Part shown: positions 10,230 to 16,407 of the stretch, in pieces
Numbering within the stretch: position 1 is the stretch's first letter
Layout of the letters: each line of letters starts with the position of its first letter
NCBI GenBank assembly: GCA_964584905.1
Contig: CAZPCC010000278.1
Coordinates: forward strand, 1-16,407
Direction of reading: 5' to 3'
DNA: 16,407 nucleotides
From: JALZIF01 sp964584905
GTDB lineage: Bacteria; Gemmatimonadota; Gemmatimonadetes; Gemmatimonadales; Gemmatimonadaceae
Notes under the pieces: model-generated
Told to the model about the DNA's origin: nothing
What the model saw: the letters and a program-made list of their open reading frames with translations, nothing else
Databases searched by the model: none
Made by a program: the position numbers and the translations under genes

Positions 10230-11273
10230 TCAGAATACCTTGCCACCCTGCGCGAGTATCTCGTTCAGTGCGTCCTGGAAGTGCGTGGTGCTTTCGGCGA
10301 AATCCGTTCCGACCTGATCGCGATACTCCTCGTAGCTCTTCTTGATTTCCTCCTTGAAGAGGAGCGCGAGCGTATGGTGCGCCAATCCCTCGCGGTGCTT
10401 GTCGGGGAAATAGGTGACGATGTCCGAGACGAGCGCGCGAGCCAGCCGCCGTGCGCGCGCGTTGGGATCATTGGCAAGGAACGGGTTTATCGGACGCCGG
10501 ACCTCGCTGGTCGATGCCTGACGAGCAGCGGGCGCGGCCGTAGTGGAACCGGCGGTGGGAGCGCGCAGCGCTGCGGACGGCGCGCGATCGGGTCGCGGCT
10601 CTGGCGGACGGGGCGAAACTGGTGCCGGCCGCGGAGGCGGGCTCAGCGGACGGGGAGGCGGCGATGCCTGCCGGTCGCCTGCGTTAGGCACCGGCGGCGG
10701 TACCTTCGCCTTCGGCGGAATGATGCCCGCTCCCGCCGGCGGTGTTCGACCAGAGGTGGTGGACGCCCTCGGCGACGCAGGCATCGCTCCGGACCACCCT
10801 CCGGTGGCCGGGCCCGGCGAGGGAGTCGCGGACCTTGGCGGAGCCGCCGGCGTCGTGAATGCGCGCGGTAGCGCAGGTGGAGTTGACGCGGCGGGTCGGC
10901 CGGATGCTGCCGGCCGCACCGGCGCGGAAGTTGGCGGTGACCTGTCAGGCGCGCCGGCGGCAGCCGGATCGTCAGGCGCCTTTGGAGTGGTGGAGGGCGC
11001 GGACGATGCAGGTGGCGCCGCCGGAGCGGCCGAGCCGGCGGTGCCGCGTTCCGCGGTCGAAACCTGGCGCGGCACCAAAGGCTCCGGCTCGACTATCGAG
11101 ACCCGTGCCGGTGTCACGCGCAGCCGCGCCGCGAAATCGTCCCCGATCGCACCCTGTTTGCCTATCGGGATCACCCCACCACATACCGAACACCGGGCAC
11201 GAATCCCCGCGTCAGGCACGCGGCTCGGGTCCACTCGGAACACCGAGCCACAATCTCCACACCGCACATTCAT
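10230..11273 (-). CDS. Zinc-ribbon protein with proline-rich linker, function unknown
   Basis: 347 residues in three parts. The N-terminus carries an MJ0042-type zinc ribbon with C5/C8 and C28/C31. Residues about 65-255 are a low-complexity Pro/Ala/Ser/Thr/Arg linker with several PPP runs, probably disordered. The C-terminal 85 residues are an Arg-, Glu- and Lys-rich helical domain beginning INPFLANDP, with NARARRLARALVSDI and EEIKKSYEEYRDQVG. From memory this resembles a C-terminal module seen in acidobacterial and deltaproteobacterial proteins (ARRxARLLVSEI pattern); that is a recollection, not a search result. No signal peptide or membrane segment is visible. The start overlaps the GGDEF gene stop by 4 nt (ATGA), so the two are probably translated together. 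The function is not known; a scaffold or regulatory partner is a guess. Confidence 0.85.
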   Translation of the reverse strand: MNVRCGDCGSVFRVDPSRVPDAGIRARCSVCGGVIPIGKQGAIGDDFAARLRVTPARVSIVEPEPLVPRQVSTAERGTAGSAAPAAPPASSAPSTTPKAPDDPAAAGAPDRSPPTSAPVRPAASGRPAASTPPALPRAFTTPAAPPRSATPSPGPATGGWSGAMPASPRASTTSGRTPPAGAGIIPPKAKVPPPVPNAGDRQASPPPRPLSPPPRPAPVSPRPPEPRPDRAPSAALRAPTAGSTTAAPAARQASTSEVRRPINPFLANDPNARARRLARALVSDIVTYFPDKHREGLAHHTLALLFKEEIKKSYEEYRDQVGTDFAESTTHFQDALNEILAQGGKVF

Positions 11274-12259
11274 GGCTTGTCTACAACTGAGGTGGACTGC
11301 GTTTCGAGCAACGGCTCCTTTTCGGGAACGCCATCCTGGCGGCGATCCACGACGTACACGGAGCCGGGTCGGGTCTTGGCGTAACTCTTCATCTCGGTCG
11401 CAAGCTCGCTGACCTGCCCCGGATCGACGAACCGCCGGCGCTCGTTCGTCACGACCCCGATCGAGATGGTCATTAACGGTACGCGATGCAACTGCCCCCT
11501 GCGATCCTTTCCAAAATAATAGCCCGCCCGGCTGTCATGGGTCGAGTACTGCAAGGGAGTGAGCACATCGAATACCTCAATCACCTCATCGCATACGTCG
11601 CGCATGAACGAGGGCGGTACGATGAAAATGTAGTCGTCGCCGCCAATGTGGCCGACAAAGCCCGATTCCCCGCAAAAGCCGAGCACCACGTCGTGAAGAA
11701 TCCGTGCCACCATTCGGATTACCCGATCGCCTTCCGCGAAGCTATAGCGATCGTTGTATTCCTTGAAGTGGTCGAGATCGGCGTAGCAGACGGCGAATTG
11801 CTCGCCCGTGGCGAGTCGATTCCGAATCTCCCGCTCGATCATGGGAGGCCCGGGGAGCAGGGTCGTGGGCTGTACCTGGCGGTCGCGCTCAGCGCGGCGC
11901 CGCATGGCATCGAGTCGAAGCTTCATTTCCGAGCCCGGGCACGAGTCGCGAAGCACCTCGTCTGCCCCGGCGCGCAGCGCGGCAGCCACGGCGGCGTCAT
12001 CGTCAGGCACGAGCACCAGCGCTGGCGCGATCGACGAGAACGCGTCCGCCTTCAGCCGTACGCACGCAGCAAGCACATCCGCGCTCTCCCGGCCGTCGAG
12101 CACGATGCACAATGGCAGCGCTCGAAGAGCAGCGCTCATCAGCTCATCCTCGGACGCGGCTACGAAGAGCGGCGCCTCCGACGCGTCCAACCAGGCGCGG
12201 AGCGCAGGTGGAAGTGTTAGGTGGCCACTCGGAAACAATAAAGCCGTGGACAGGGGCAC
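11270..12259 (-). CDS. Pseudo-receiver plus degenerate GGDEF domain protein
   Basis: 329 residues from a GTG start at 12259; AGGT lies 11 nt upstream as a weak ribosome-binding site. Residues about 28-125 resemble a response-regulator receiver: CIVLDG with Asp55 in the phospho-acceptor position and RAGADEVL near the end. The conserved Thr/Ser and Lys are not evident, so phosphorylation is doubtful. Residues about 137-308 form a GGDEF domain with YADLDHFKEYND (159-170), AEGD (175-178) and TISIGV (264-269). The signature reads GGDDY (206-210) instead of GGDEF/GGEEF. No RxxD inhibitory site precedes it (GESG at 197-200). It may have little cyclase activity and act as a GTP or c-di-GMP sensor, but GGDDY does not exclude catalysis. 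No membrane segment is seen. Overlaps the zinc-ribbon gene by 4 nt. Confidence 0.87.
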   Translation of the reverse strand: MPLSTALLFPSGHLTLPPALRAWLDASEAPLFVAASEDELMSAALRALPLCIVLDGRESADVLAACVRLKADAFSSIAPALVLVPDDDAAVAAALRAGADEVLRDSCPGSEMKLRLDAMRRRAERDRQVQPTTLLPGPPMIEREIRNRLATGEQFAVCYADLDHFKEYNDRYSFAEGDRVIRMVARILHDVVLGFCGESGFVGHIGGDDYIFIVPPSFMRDVCDEVIEVFDVLTPLQYSTHDSRAGYYFGKDRRGQLHRVPLMTISIGVVTNERRRFVDPGQVSELATEMKSYAKTRPGSVYVVDRRQDGVPEKEPLLETQSTSVVDKP

Positions 12260-12280
12260 GTTGGGCGGACCTCAGGGCAC

Positions 12281-12301
12281 CCCCCGGAAATCGTCCGGGG
12301 G
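12281..12301 (-). other. Hairpin upstream of the GGDEF gene
   Basis: Perfect 8-bp stem CCCCCGGA/TCCGGGGG (12281-12288 and 12294-12301) with a 5-nt loop, 21 nt before the GTG start of the GGDEF gene. Further weak stems lie at 12340-12356 (6 bp, TCGTCC/GGACGA) and 12369-12387 (5 bp, GGCGC/GCGCC). There is no T run. They could end the upstream era-cluster transcript or form the leader of the GGDEF transcript. I see no convincing promoter in the 187-bp gap. Confidence 0.4.
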
Positions 12302-12415
12302 CGGAATGCCTCAAATGCTGATGGCATCACATGTTACGATCGTCCACAAAGGACGAGCCGTGCATGGTGGCGCAACGTACCAGCGCCGTATGTTGTCACT
12401 CTCGCGCTTGCGGTT

Positions 12416-12443
12416 CCCCACCGACCCCACACCCCCCGCCCCC
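12416..12443 (-). other. G-quadruplex-type tract just after a stop codon
   Basis: On the minus (sense) strand the tract runs G5, C, G6, TGT, G4, TCGGT, G4: four runs of at least four G with loops of 1, 3 and 5 nt. It begins 3 nt after the stop codon of the DUF5683-like gene. It meets the usual criterion for a stable DNA or RNA G-quadruplex. Whether it folds or affects transcript ends is unknown. Confidence 0.6.
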
Positions 12444-12446
12444 ACG

Positions 12447-13328
12447 TCAGAACGGCGTCCAGGGCACGCGCCCCTCGATCCTGTATTCACCGATGGGGCC
12501 GGGGGCCCTGCTCAGCCTGAGCATCACAAAGGCGTCGATAGCGCTGAGTGCGTGATTGGCAATAACCACTCCCAAGTACTGCGATGTCCGGCGGAACGCG
12601 CTATTGCTCCTCTGAATCGTCTGCCTGAAAAGATCCTGCTCCAACTGCGCATTCTGCCAGGACCAGCGGAACTCGGCGCGGACCGCGCGCTCTTCGTAGA
12701 ATTCGACCGCACGCTGATAGGCCTCGGAATCGCGCGCCGGCTCTACGTCCGGGTCCTCCCAGTACGTACGCCGGGCCAGCCGCCAGGTGAATCCGTTGAA
12801 GGTGAGCGTGTCGATCTCCGGCTGGAAGGTACCGTTAACGTCGAGGTCGTAGCCTCCGCTTTCGACGAACTGCTCCATCCGCTCGTAGTACTCGAAGTCG
12901 CCCACGGGAAACTGGTTGGTGAAAAAGCTGCGCGCCACTTCGGCCAGCCGCTGGTATTCGTTTCGAAACTCCCGGGCGTCGTCGCGAACCGAGAAGTACT
13001 GGAGCAGCAAGAAGACCTCGGTCGCCAGGTAGGGAACACCCCGTCGCTGCCGCATGACCAGCTGTCCGCTGCCAGGAAGAACCGCGGAGGCGAGAGGTGT
13101 CCACCAGGCAGCCGAGACCTGACTTTCCTCCTGAATACCAGGCGCGGGCAGCGTGGCGTTCTGGACGAGAGGATCTCCAGGCACGTCTGGCAAGGCAGGC
13201 GGCGCAGCTTGCAATTCGATTCGCGGATGCGGGGCGGCGAATGGAGAAACCGGTCTGTACTGCCCCTGCAGCGGATCCGGCCCGCACAACAGAGCACCGA
13301 GCACGGCGATCGCCGCGCCGGTGCGCAT
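12447..13328 (-). CDS. Exported DUF5683-like protein
   Basis: 293 residues, function unknown. Residues 1-23 look like a signal peptide (short basic start, Ala/Leu core) with a likely cut after LQG or GQ. Cys15 lacks a proper lipobox, so a lipoprotein is unlikely. A Pro/Ala-rich stretch (25-70) leads to SAVLPGSGQL (81-90) and a hydrophobic helix around 98-113. This AxxPGxGQ-plus-helix pattern is what I associate with DUF5683-like envelope proteins of the FCB group. The middle is rich in aromatic and acidic residues (YYERMEQF, YWEDPD). A second hydrophobic segment at about 251-271 (YLGVVIANHALSAIDAFVML) is typical of the same family. The start shares one base with the stop of the PorV-like gene (TAATG), so both are probably co-expressed and act in the envelope. 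Confidence 0.82.
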   Translation of the reverse strand: MRTGAAIAVLGALLCGPDPLQGQYRPVSPFAAPHPRIELQAAPPALPDVPGDPLVQNATLPAPGIQEESQVSAAWWTPLASAVLPGSGQLVMRQRRGVPYLATEVFLLLQYFSVRDDAREFRNEYQRLAEVARSFFTNQFPVGDFEYYERMEQFVESGGYDLDVNGTFQPEIDTLTFNGFTWRLARRTYWEDPDVEPARDSEAYQRAVEFYEERAVRAEFRWSWQNAQLEQDLFRQTIQRSNSAFRRTSQYLGVVIANHALSAIDAFVMLRLSRAPGPIGEYRIEGRVPWTPF

Positions 13329-14320
13329 TAAAAGAGGTACCTCACAGAGAGATATGTCGGGGGATCACCGACGCCGCTCGAGAATGCATCGAAAAGCCGC
13401 GCCAGATCCACATTCAGACTGCCCGCCGTGAGGCCGATTCCGATCGACGGTCCGTACTGCTCCGAGCCTTCGAATTCCTTGAAGACGTATCCGGCACGGA
13501 AGAACGCGAAGTTGCGGTAGCCAATGTCGGCGCCGACGCGCGCGCTCGGCGACTCAAAGCTCAGCTCATCTATCAGGTCGGCATTCACACGCACGTCCAC
13601 GTCTCGAGCGTATCGCTCGAGAGGCGTCACGTGGTAGGTGGCACCGAATTGCAGTCGGGTGGGTAGCGGATCCGCCTGCTCGCTGTCCTTGACCTGAAGC
13701 TTGGGACCAAGATTGCGGACGGCGACGCCAAGCCAGATCGGTGCCGGAACGGGGACGCTGTACTGCACCCCGGCGTCGAGGGCGCTTCCGGTGGAAGAGA
13801 GCGTAGGCACACCGGCGCACAGACCAGTACAGTCCACGCGGAACTGCACCACCTTGTAGGTAAGCCCGGCGTTCACTCGGCCACCGATCGGGGTCGCGTA
13901 GGTGGCAGCATAAACGAGGAACCGAGGCAGAATGCTCCCGATCTGAAAGCCGCCGGGACCGGTGACCTCCTGCTCGCCGATATCAAGCAAGAAGATCGAG
14001 CCGGTGAGCACCCCGAGCTGATCGGAAGGGAGCACAAAGGAGACGGCGTCACCCGTACCGATGATCGTCTGGTAGTGGTGGATGGCGATCTCCTTTTTCT
14101 CGGCGCGCGCCAGCCCGGCCGGATTCCACCAAACAGACTCGGAGCCTCCCTGTTCGGCGGCCACGGCCTGCCCCAGCGATACCGATTTGGCACCGATGGG
14201 GAGGAGCAGGAATGTGGCGCCCTCCGTGGCAAGCTGCGCCGCCACGGCTGACGCCGGCATCAGCCACCCAAGAACGAGGGCGGCGATGATGGAGGCTGTC
14301 CTAGAAGGGCGTCGCCTCAT
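13328..14320 (-). CDS. PorV/PorQ-family outer-membrane beta-barrel protein
   Basis: 330 residues with signal peptide 1-28 (SAVAA before QL). The start of the mature protein has the family hallmarks GAKSVSLGQAVAA (43-55) and ESVWWNPAGLA (61-71). The rest alternates short hydrophobic strands and ends YLSVRYLF, with the terminal Phe expected of a barrel recognised by BamA. PorV is the lipid-A-deacylase shuttle factor of type IX secretion in Bacteroidota, but many members of this UPF0164/FadL-like family exist without that system, and no T9SS genes are seen here. Cys164 and Cys168 could form a disulfide in an outer loop. The ATG at 14320 overlaps the Trm112-like gene by 20 nt. No later Met gives a proper signal peptide. 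Confidence 0.87.
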   Translation of the reverse strand: MRRRPSRTASIIAALVLGWLMPASAVAAQLATEGATFLLLPIGAKSVSLGQAVAAEQGGSESVWWNPAGLARAEKKEIAIHHYQTIIGTGDAVSFVLPSDQLGVLTGSIFLLDIGEQEVTGPGGFQIGSILPRFLVYAATYATPIGGRVNAGLTYKVVQFRVDCTGLCAGVPTLSSTGSALDAGVQYSVPVPAPIWLGVAVRNLGPKLQVKDSEQADPLPTRLQFGATYHVTPLERYARDVDVRVNADLIDELSFESPSARVGADIGYRNFAFFRAGYVFKEFEGSEQYGPSIGIGLTAGSLNVDLARLFDAFSSGVGDPPTYLSVRYLF

Positions 14321-14468
14321 CGATCAGCATGATCGGAATGTCGTCACGGATCTCGTAGCGAAGCCTGCAGTTGTGACACAGCAGCGCCGCTTCTTCGCCC
14401 CGGTACTCGAGCTCCCCCTTGCACTTGGGACAGACGAGAATCTGGATCAGTTCGGGAACTAGCGTCAT
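14301..14468 (-). CDS. Trm112-family small zinc-ribbon protein
   Basis: A 55-residue protein from the ATG at 14468, whose stop lies inside the PorV-like gene. It has two CxxC pairs, LVCPKCKGEL (Cys12/Cys15) and LLCHNCRLRYEI (Cys31/Cys34), then the family signature DDIPIML. The pattern and length match the bacterial Trm112/YcaR group. In eukaryotes and archaea Trm112 activates tRNA, rRNA and release-factor methyltransferases; the bacterial role is less clear. The presence of prfB elsewhere in the window is suggestive only. The start overlaps the era stop by 4 nt (ATGA). A longer frame from 14552 only reads through era. Confidence 0.88.
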   Translation of the reverse strand: MTLVPELIQILVCPKCKGELEYRGEEAALLCHNCRLRYEIRDDIPIMLIDEATPF

Positions 14469-15346
14469 TTCGATAGGCCCTCCGGAAGATCGAAACCGAA
14501 TCTCTTGAGGTCTCGCGGTGAACGTCGCCAGTTGGGCAATACCTTTACCCACAGATCCAGATACACACGTTCGCCGACAAGGTCTTCAATTTTCTTACGT
14601 GCCGCACTTCCGAGATCGCGAATCTGCGCGCCCTTATGCCCTATCAGGATGCGCTTCTGGCTGTCGCGCTCAACGTAGATGACCGCCCGAATGTACCACG
14701 GGATTCGATCCTCTCGAAACTCCTCGATCTCACAGGCGATGCTGTAAGGAACCTCTTCGTGCAGCTGCTCGAGGGCCGTTTCGCGCACGAGCTCGGTGAC
14801 AAAGAAGCGAGTGGACTGCGTTCCGATGTCCTCTTCGGGATATAGAAAGGGGCTCTCGGGGAGCTTTTCGGCGACGGCGGCGAGGAGGTCTTCGACACCT
14901 TCGCCGGTAACCGCGGAGATGAAATGGGCCTCGGGCCGCGCGGCGCGGAGCTGTTCGCGTTTCCCGCCGGACAAGGCATCGGTCTTGTTGATGACCTCAA
15001 TGACCGAAGCGTTGCGGGGGATGGTGGCCTGAGCGGCCTCGGCAAGGTCGGGTGGCGGCCCCTCGAGTGCGTCGGAGATGTAGATGATCACGTCGGCATC
15101 GCCCAGCGACTGGACGGCGATGCTGCGCATGGCGTGCTGAAGGGGATAGGTGGGGTCGAGAAGTCCGGGCGTGTCGGAGATGATCATTTGAACGTCGCCC
15201 GCGGTGTGAATGCCGACCACCCGCTGCCGAGTCGACTGCGGTTTTGGGCTGATGATACTGAGCTTCTGCCCGATGATGCGGTTGAGCAGGGTGGACTTGC
15301 CGGCGTTAGGTTTGCCGACGACCGAGACGGTTCCCGCGCGCGTCAT
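14465..15346 (-). CDS. era: GTPase Era
   Basis: Era is a GTPase that binds the 3' end of 16S rRNA and promotes 30S maturation. 293 residues, normal length. G1 GKPNAGKS at 11-18, G2 region STRQR (38-42), G3 DTPG at 58-61, G4 NKTD at 120-123 and G5 SAV at 144-146. The C-terminal KH domain has ILIGHKGAQIRDLG (233-246) followed by the Era-type tail DLWVKVLPNWRR (264-275). The ATG at 15346 gives the standard N-terminus. No Shine-Dalgarno sequence precedes it, but a TATGTT hexamer ends 10 nt upstream of the ATG. It opens the cluster that follows the rRNA terminator and the palindromic element. Confidence 0.97.
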   Translation of the reverse strand: MTRAGTVSVVGKPNAGKSTLLNRIIGQKLSIISPKPQSTRQRVVGIHTAGDVQMIISDTPGLLDPTYPLQHAMRSIAVQSLGDADVIIYISDALEGPPPDLAEAAQATIPRNASVIEVINKTDALSGGKREQLRAARPEAHFISAVTGEGVEDLLAAVAEKLPESPFLYPEEDIGTQSTRFFVTELVRETALEQLHEEVPYSIACEIEEFREDRIPWYIRAVIYVERDSQKRILIGHKGAQIRDLGSAARKKIEDLVGERVYLDLWVKVLPNWRRSPRDLKRFGFDLPEGLSK

Positions 15347-15355
15347 GTGCGCGAG

Positions 15356-15361
15356 AACATA
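15356..15361 (-). promoter_or_regulatory. Candidate -10 hexamer for near-leaderless era transcript
   Basis: TATGTT on the minus strand, 9 nt before the era ATG. A start about 7 nt downstream would leave a leader of only 2-3 nt. No -35 hexamer is clear at the usual spacing. It parallels the TATATT before bamA. Inferred from sequence only. Confidence 0.3.
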
Positions 15362-15417
15362 CGAGTTGCGGCGTTCAGTGGGAAGGACAACATGCGCTCG
15401 ACCGGGTTTGGTGCCCA

Positions 15418-15671
15418 GGCCTGCATCAATGTCGAAGGGTGCGACAGATGAGGCGGATTGGGCGGATGAGGCGGATCGATCGGGTGAAGAATCGGGATCG
15501 ATATCGTAGAGGGATCCCTCCGAGGACAGTTTCTGCAGTGTTTTGGAACAGCAAAAAACAACAACAAAGACGAACTTGCGACTCGGGGACGATCCTCGTT
15601 CATCCCGATCAGATCCGCCTCATCCGCCCAATCCGCCTCATTTGTCGCACCCTTCGACATTGATGCCTGCC
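15418..15671. repeat. 254-bp palindromic element with ~65-bp inverted arms (MITE-like)
   Basis: The left arm (15418-15484) and right arm (15604-15671) are inverted copies. Pairing position x with 31089-x gives matches from 418/671 to 477/612, with mismatches only at 421, 422 and 447; beyond that a one-base bulge at 15611 restores pairing for 7 more bases. Each arm holds two copies of GATGAGGCGGAT (15447-15458 and 15465-15476) with an 18-nt period. The ~120-bp core includes the palindrome GAGGGATCCCTC (15509-15520) and an A-rich stretch (15541-15570). No target-site duplication is clear. An open frame through it is not convincing. It could be a non-autonomous transposable element or a dispersed repeat. 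As RNA it would form a long hairpin. Confidence 0.85.
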
Positions 15672-15730
15672 AGCCGATAACAGTGCACCCGATGAAGGGG
15701 CAATCGGTCACAGGCAAAGGGCAACAAAGA

Positions 15731-15769
15731 CTTCGCCCCCGTCATCGTGCTAACGATGCGGGGGCGAAG
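15731..15769 (-). terminator. Rho-independent terminator of the rRNA operon
   Basis: A 17-bp GC-rich stem with one bulged T (15742) and a 4-nt loop. Arms are 15731-15748 and 15753-15769. On the minus strand it is followed by TCTTTGTTGCCCTTTG. It starts 9 nt after the 5S 3' end, as expected for an rRNA operon terminator. Confidence 0.93.
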
Positions 15770-15777
15770 TAATGGGG

Positions 15778-15894
15778 TGCCGGCGACGGCCTACTCTCCC
15801 GCGACCTCTCGGTCGGAGTACCATCGGCGCTGTAGGGCTTAACGATCGTGTTCGGGATGGGAACGAGTGTGGCCCCTACGCTCTAGTCACCGGC
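15778..15894 (-). rRNA. rrf: 5S ribosomal RNA
   Basis: About 117 nt. The 5' end (CCGGTGAC) pairs with the 3' end (GTCGCCGG) as helix I with one G-U pair. Inside are the conserved 5S segments CCCATCCCGAACACG and GATGGTACT, and GGGAGAGTAGG near the 3' end. Ends are set from helix I and may be off by 1-3 nt. Follows 23S and precedes a strong terminator. Confidence 0.95.
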
Positions 15895-15999
15895 GAAAAC
15901 GGAATATGTATGTAGCGCGGAAATGACGACGGTAGTTGGTAAGGTGGTCGCAAAAGATCCTGAGGGATCGTGGTGCTTTGCTTGTATTGCAATATGGGA
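15895..15999 (-). other. 23S-5S internal transcribed spacer
   Basis: About 105 nt. No tRNA-like cloverleaf is seen. A small hairpin GATCC-CTCA-GGATC (about 15956-15969) is the only clear structure. Probably processed during rRNA maturation. Confidence 0.75.

Positions 16000-16407
<408 letters not shown>

Noticed and set aside
10543..11412. Gly/Ala-rich plus-strand frame resembling PE-PGRS-type proteins
   Set aside because: It is the reverse of the proline-rich linker of the zinc-ribbon gene; the composition is an antisense effect.
12260..12446. c-di-GMP (GEMM-type) riboswitch upstream of the GGDEF gene
   Set aside because: Hairpins are present, but the conserved core and tetraloop/receptor segments of GEMM were not found.
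11808..13331. 507-codon plus-strand open frame opposite the GGDEF and DUF5683-like genes
   Set aside because: Arg/Pro/Ala-rich shadow typical of GC-rich antisense frames; it crosses two recognisable genes and an intergenic gap and shows no motif.
15447..15482. CRISPR-like array
   Set aside because: Only two 12-nt units with a 6-nt gap, no spacers of proper size and no cas genes.
15343..15717. Open frame of 124 codons between era and the rRNA terminator (minus strand)
   Set aside because: It runs through both arms of the inverted repeat, has low-complexity His/Pro sequence, overlaps the era start and shows no domain; it is a by-product of the repeat.
15895..15999. tRNA gene in the 23S-5S spacer
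   Set aside because: No T-arm GTTCRANNC motif or acceptor stem could be found.

Overview
This is a GC-rich window from a diderm (outer-membrane) bacterium, most likely a member of the Gemmatimonadota or a close FCB-group relative. The phylum is an inference. It rests on the BamA/LolCD outer-membrane machinery, a PorV/PorQ-family barrel, a Bacillus-type McsA-McsB-ClpC set and high GC. No lineage-specific marker was checked by search. Every gene, protein-coding or RNA, lies on the minus strand, so transcription runs from high to low coordinates. There is no sign of a phage, insertion sequence or CRISPR array.

Reading in the direction of transcription, the right end (about 16407-15731) holds the 3' part of a 23S rRNA, a spacer without tRNA, a complete 5S rRNA and a strong rho-independent terminator. 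A gene-free stretch (15347-15730) follows. It contains a 254-bp palindromic element (15418-15671) whose two ~65-bp arms are near-perfect inverted copies with an 18-nt internal tandem repeat. Next comes a compact housekeeping and envelope cluster: era, a 55-residue Trm112-like protein, a PorV/PorQ-type outer-membrane barrel and a secreted DUF5683-like protein. After a 187-bp gap with a G-quadruplex-type tract and hairpins there is a two-gene unit: a pseudo-receiver/degenerate GGDEF protein and a zinc-ribbon protein with a long proline-rich linker.

The left two thirds is one long, tightly packed unit: prfB (with its programmed +1 frameshift) - lysS - lolC - lolD - mcsA - mcsB - clpC, followed after a 76-bp gap with a hairpin by bamA, which runs off the left edge. 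Six of the seven genes in the packed unit overlap the next gene or are overlapped by it, by 1-11 nt; the exception in spacing is a 35-nt gap before clpC. The lysS-lolC-lolD-bamA order is a familiar arrangement for outer-membrane biogenesis. Here it is interrupted by a complete arginine-phosphorylation/AAA+ unfoldase module: McsB kinase, McsA activator and ClpC unfoldase with a ClpP-docking loop. No ctsR regulator gene is present. The kinase keeps its catalytic cysteine, but the allosteric phospho-arginine motif RDxxRA reads SNIVRA.

bamA and era, the two genes most likely to be first in a transcript, lack a clear Shine-Dalgarno sequence. Each has a TATnTT hexamer 6-9 nt before the start codon, which suggests leaderless or near-leaderless messages.
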